From the NCBI RefSeq assembly GCF_001697185.1, contig NZ_CP014224.1:1116001-1180000 (forward strand): 64,000 nt of DNA. Direction: 5' to 3'. The translations under genes were made by a program, and so were the position numbers. Positions within the stretch are counted from its first letter, which is position 1. Each line of letters begins with the position of its first letter. Origin of the DNA: Wenyingzhuangia fucanilytica. GTDB taxonomy: Bacteria > Bacteroidota > Bacteroidia > Flavobacteriales > Flavobacteriaceae. Below, in pieces: positions 62,509-64,000 of the stretch. The notes under the pieces were generated by a model. It did no database searches and was not told where the DNA came from. It was given only the letters and a program-made list of their open reading frames with translations.

Positions 62509-64000
62509 TTAGACTAAATTTAGCCAAGTACTATCTTGTTTGTAATCTGTAATTAAGTTTGTGTTTTCTTGGAAAGTTAAAGAACTTACACAAGCAGTTA
62601 CCTCGTGTTTTAAAGAAGTAATACATTCAGAAACCAAATCAGCTCTAAATCCTTTAATTCCTAAATCAATTACAAAGTTTGCAGAAACCACTCTACCAAT
62701 AATTTTACCTAAGTCTACCATTTTACGCTGTGGCAGCTCCATATTAAGGTTAAAGTTTAAAATCTCTTTAAAGAATTCAGATGATTTAATAGTTAAATCG
62801 TATTCTTTTAAGAAGTCAAATAAGTTGGTGATTTTTTTACGTTTCATCAACTTCATTACAGCTTCAGATATTTGAGTGTATAACATTTCGTTAGACCCTT
62901 CAAAAATCATAAAAGCTCTACTGTCCATAATTCCTCTAGCACCAATGTTTTCTTCTTTGTAACCAGAAGAACCAGATAACTGTACTAAAGTTTGAGCAGA
63001 GGCTTGCATCATATCTGTAATTACAGATTTCATACTATTAGCTTCTACTTGATCCATTGCTAATTCATTGTCAATCCCACTGTGTTCAGCACTACGTGCA
63101 CACATGGCAGAACATACTGTAAAAGCAGACTGAATGTTGGCTATTTGCTCTTTTACTTTATCTAAAGCTAATAAGTTTTTACCACCTACAATTCTGTTGG
63201 TACAGTGATCAATAGCTTCGTCCATCATTCTTTTAATGAATCCCATAGCCATACCAGGGAATTGCATTCTAGAACGGTGTAATAAGTCTAACATTAATTT
63301 AATACCTGTACTACCTCCTTCTAATTTTTGATTTTCAGGAACTTTTAGGTCTAATTTATTGTTTCCATAAGGAATAGCATATAAACCAGCGTTGTTGTAG
63401 TATTCATCAACAATAACTCTTTGTTCTGGATCTTGGTTATCAGCAATAAAAAAGTCGATATCTCTACCTAATCTTCCATCTTCTCCTTTTTTACGAGAGG
63501 TAATCAACCAGTAATCTGCTAAACCTGTTAATCCTTGCCAATGTTTATACCCTTGAATGTGGTATTTTCCATCTTTGTAAGTGTTAGAAGTTTCCATACT
63601 TAAGGCATCTGACCCAAAACTAGGTTCTGTAATCATTAAACCTCCCATATTTCTTTCTTCTAGAAAACGCTTAAAAATTGGAGCTTTTACTTCTGGCTTA
63701 GCGTATTTAGCAACAGGTTCTAAAAATAATGCTATGTTAATTCCAAAAGTTAAGGATAGAGGTAAAGATTCGTAAGAAGCAGCTTCTAATATCCCTAAGC
63801 ATTCTTTTACTTTTACTCCTCTTCCTCCGTATTCGGTAGGAATAGCTACTGATAAAGGCTTTTTAGCCATGATATCTCTAAAAACCAAAGAAGGAAAACC
63901 TCTTACTTGGCTAAACTTTTGGATATCATCTTTCTCATAAAAAACGCTTTTTAAAGTATCTTTAAAATCCTTTAAAAAAACATCATAAGAAATGTTTTTA
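62509..64000 (-). CDS. Acyl-CoA dehydrogenase family protein (partial, 5' end outside window)
   Basis: The frame is open from the right edge to the stop at 62509, about 497 codons. An apparent start near 63888 is not the true start, because coding continues upstream (DVFLKDFKDTLKSVFYEKDD...). Acyl-CoA dehydrogenase features: IPTEYGGRGVKVKECLGILE, MGGLMITEPSFGSDALSMETSN (FAD/substrate loop), YHIQGYKHWQGLTGLADYWLITSR, and LSGSSGYKEENIGARGIMDSRAFMIFEGSNEML. The usual catalytic Glu region near EGSNEM is present. The enzyme oxidises an acyl-CoA at the alpha-beta bond with FAD. The extra C-terminal region (about 110 residues after SEAVMKLM) matches long flavobacterial members. Acyl chain preference is unknown. 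Confidence 0.9.
   Translation of the reverse strand, partial: KNISYDVFLKDFKDTLKSVFYEKDDIQKFSQVRGFPSLVFRDIMAKKPLSVAIPTEYGGRGVKVKECLGILEAASYESLPLSLTFGINIALFLEPVAKYAKPEVKAPIFKRFLEERNMGGLMITEPSFGSDALSMETSNTYKDGKYHIQGYKHWQGLTGLADYWLITSRKKGEDGRLGRDIDFFIADNQDPEQRVIVDEYYNNAGLYAIPYGNNKLDLKVPENQKLEGGSTGIKLMLDLLHRSRMQFPGMAMGFIKRMMDEAIDHCTNRIVGGKNLLALDKVKEQIANIQSAFTVCSAMCARSAEHSGIDNELAMDQVEANSMKSVITDMMQASAQTLVQLSGSSGYKEENIGARGIMDSRAFMIFEGSNEMLYTQISEAVMKLMKRKKITNLFDFLKEYDLTIKSSEFFKEILNFNLNMELPQRKMVDLGKIIGRVVSANFVIDLGIKGFRADLVSECITSLKHEVTACVSSLTFQENTNLITDYKQDSTWLNLV

Noticed and set aside
63780-63888. True start of the acyl-CoA dehydrogenase near 63888
   Set aside because: The frame continues open to the window edge and the upstream translation looks like coding sequence; the start lies outside.

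Overview
The window looks like a piece of a marine-type Flavobacteriaceae (Bacteroidota) chromosome. The DNA is strongly AT-rich. Several secreted proteins end in type IX secretion (T9SS) sorting domains, there is a SusC/SusD pair with a hybrid two-component regulator, and TAnnTTTG -7 promoter boxes occur. The gene set (ribH/mutL/rhomboid block, VF530, DUF2461, DUF721 after recF) is also typical of the family. I cannot fix the genus from sequence alone.

Layout. (1) 1-3.3 kb: stress and housekeeping genes on the minus strand (YtxH-like fragment, a degenerate SRAP protein, Dps, an MscS channel, a TIGR02757/DUF2400 protein). (2) 3.2-5.6 kb: an SGNH + MBOAT acyltransferase pair bracketed by an exact 119-bp direct repeat. 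The outer copy is a truncated second 5' end of the TIGR02757 gene, so the pair looks inserted. (3) 5.6-14 kb: an outer-membrane protein with 31-residue repeats, a PhoX-like lipoprotein with a collagen-like linker, a di-haem cytochrome c peroxidase, a small membrane protein, cydAB and a DUF2461 gene. (4) 14-22 kb: a minus-strand housekeeping run (envelope proteins, EEP phosphatase, two rhomboids, mutL, ribH, a TPR protein). (5) 21.5-36.4 kb: recF-DUF721, a MutS2-like gene, ung, a SUI1 factor, a 2OG-Fe oxygenase, a T9SS protein built of two near-identical modules, a DEAD-box helicase, VF530, a very large HExxH/beta-propeller/barrel protein and a LysE exporter. (6) 36.4-45.5 kb: an ABC-F ATPase, an OmpR/histidine kinase pair followed by a tight three-gene operon of unknown role, an LVIVD beta-propeller lipoprotein, and a T9SS protein.

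(7) 45.8-62.1 kb is the main accessory feature: a fructan (levan/inulin type) polysaccharide utilization locus. In order it encodes a hybrid two-component sensor with a periplasmic sugar-binding domain, an MFS sugar transporter, a GH32 lipoprotein, SusC, SusD, a DUF4960-type surface glycan-binding lipoprotein, a second divergent GH32 lipoprotein and a PfkB fructokinase. A separate T9SS-exported paralog of the glycan-binding protein follows. Inferred flow: surface binding and cleavage, SusCD import, periplasmic release of fructose, MFS uptake, phosphorylation; free fructose would be read by the sensor. The upstream regions of the transporter gene and of the T9SS paralog share half-sites (TGTAAC and GTTACAT) with identical 22-bp start-to-start spacing. 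At the first site a third copy continues the 21-bp phase. This is a candidate regulator-binding signature that joins the two units in one regulon.

(8) The window closes with tRNA-Asp and a partial acyl-CoA dehydrogenase gene. No CRISPR array, phage or transposase gene was seen.
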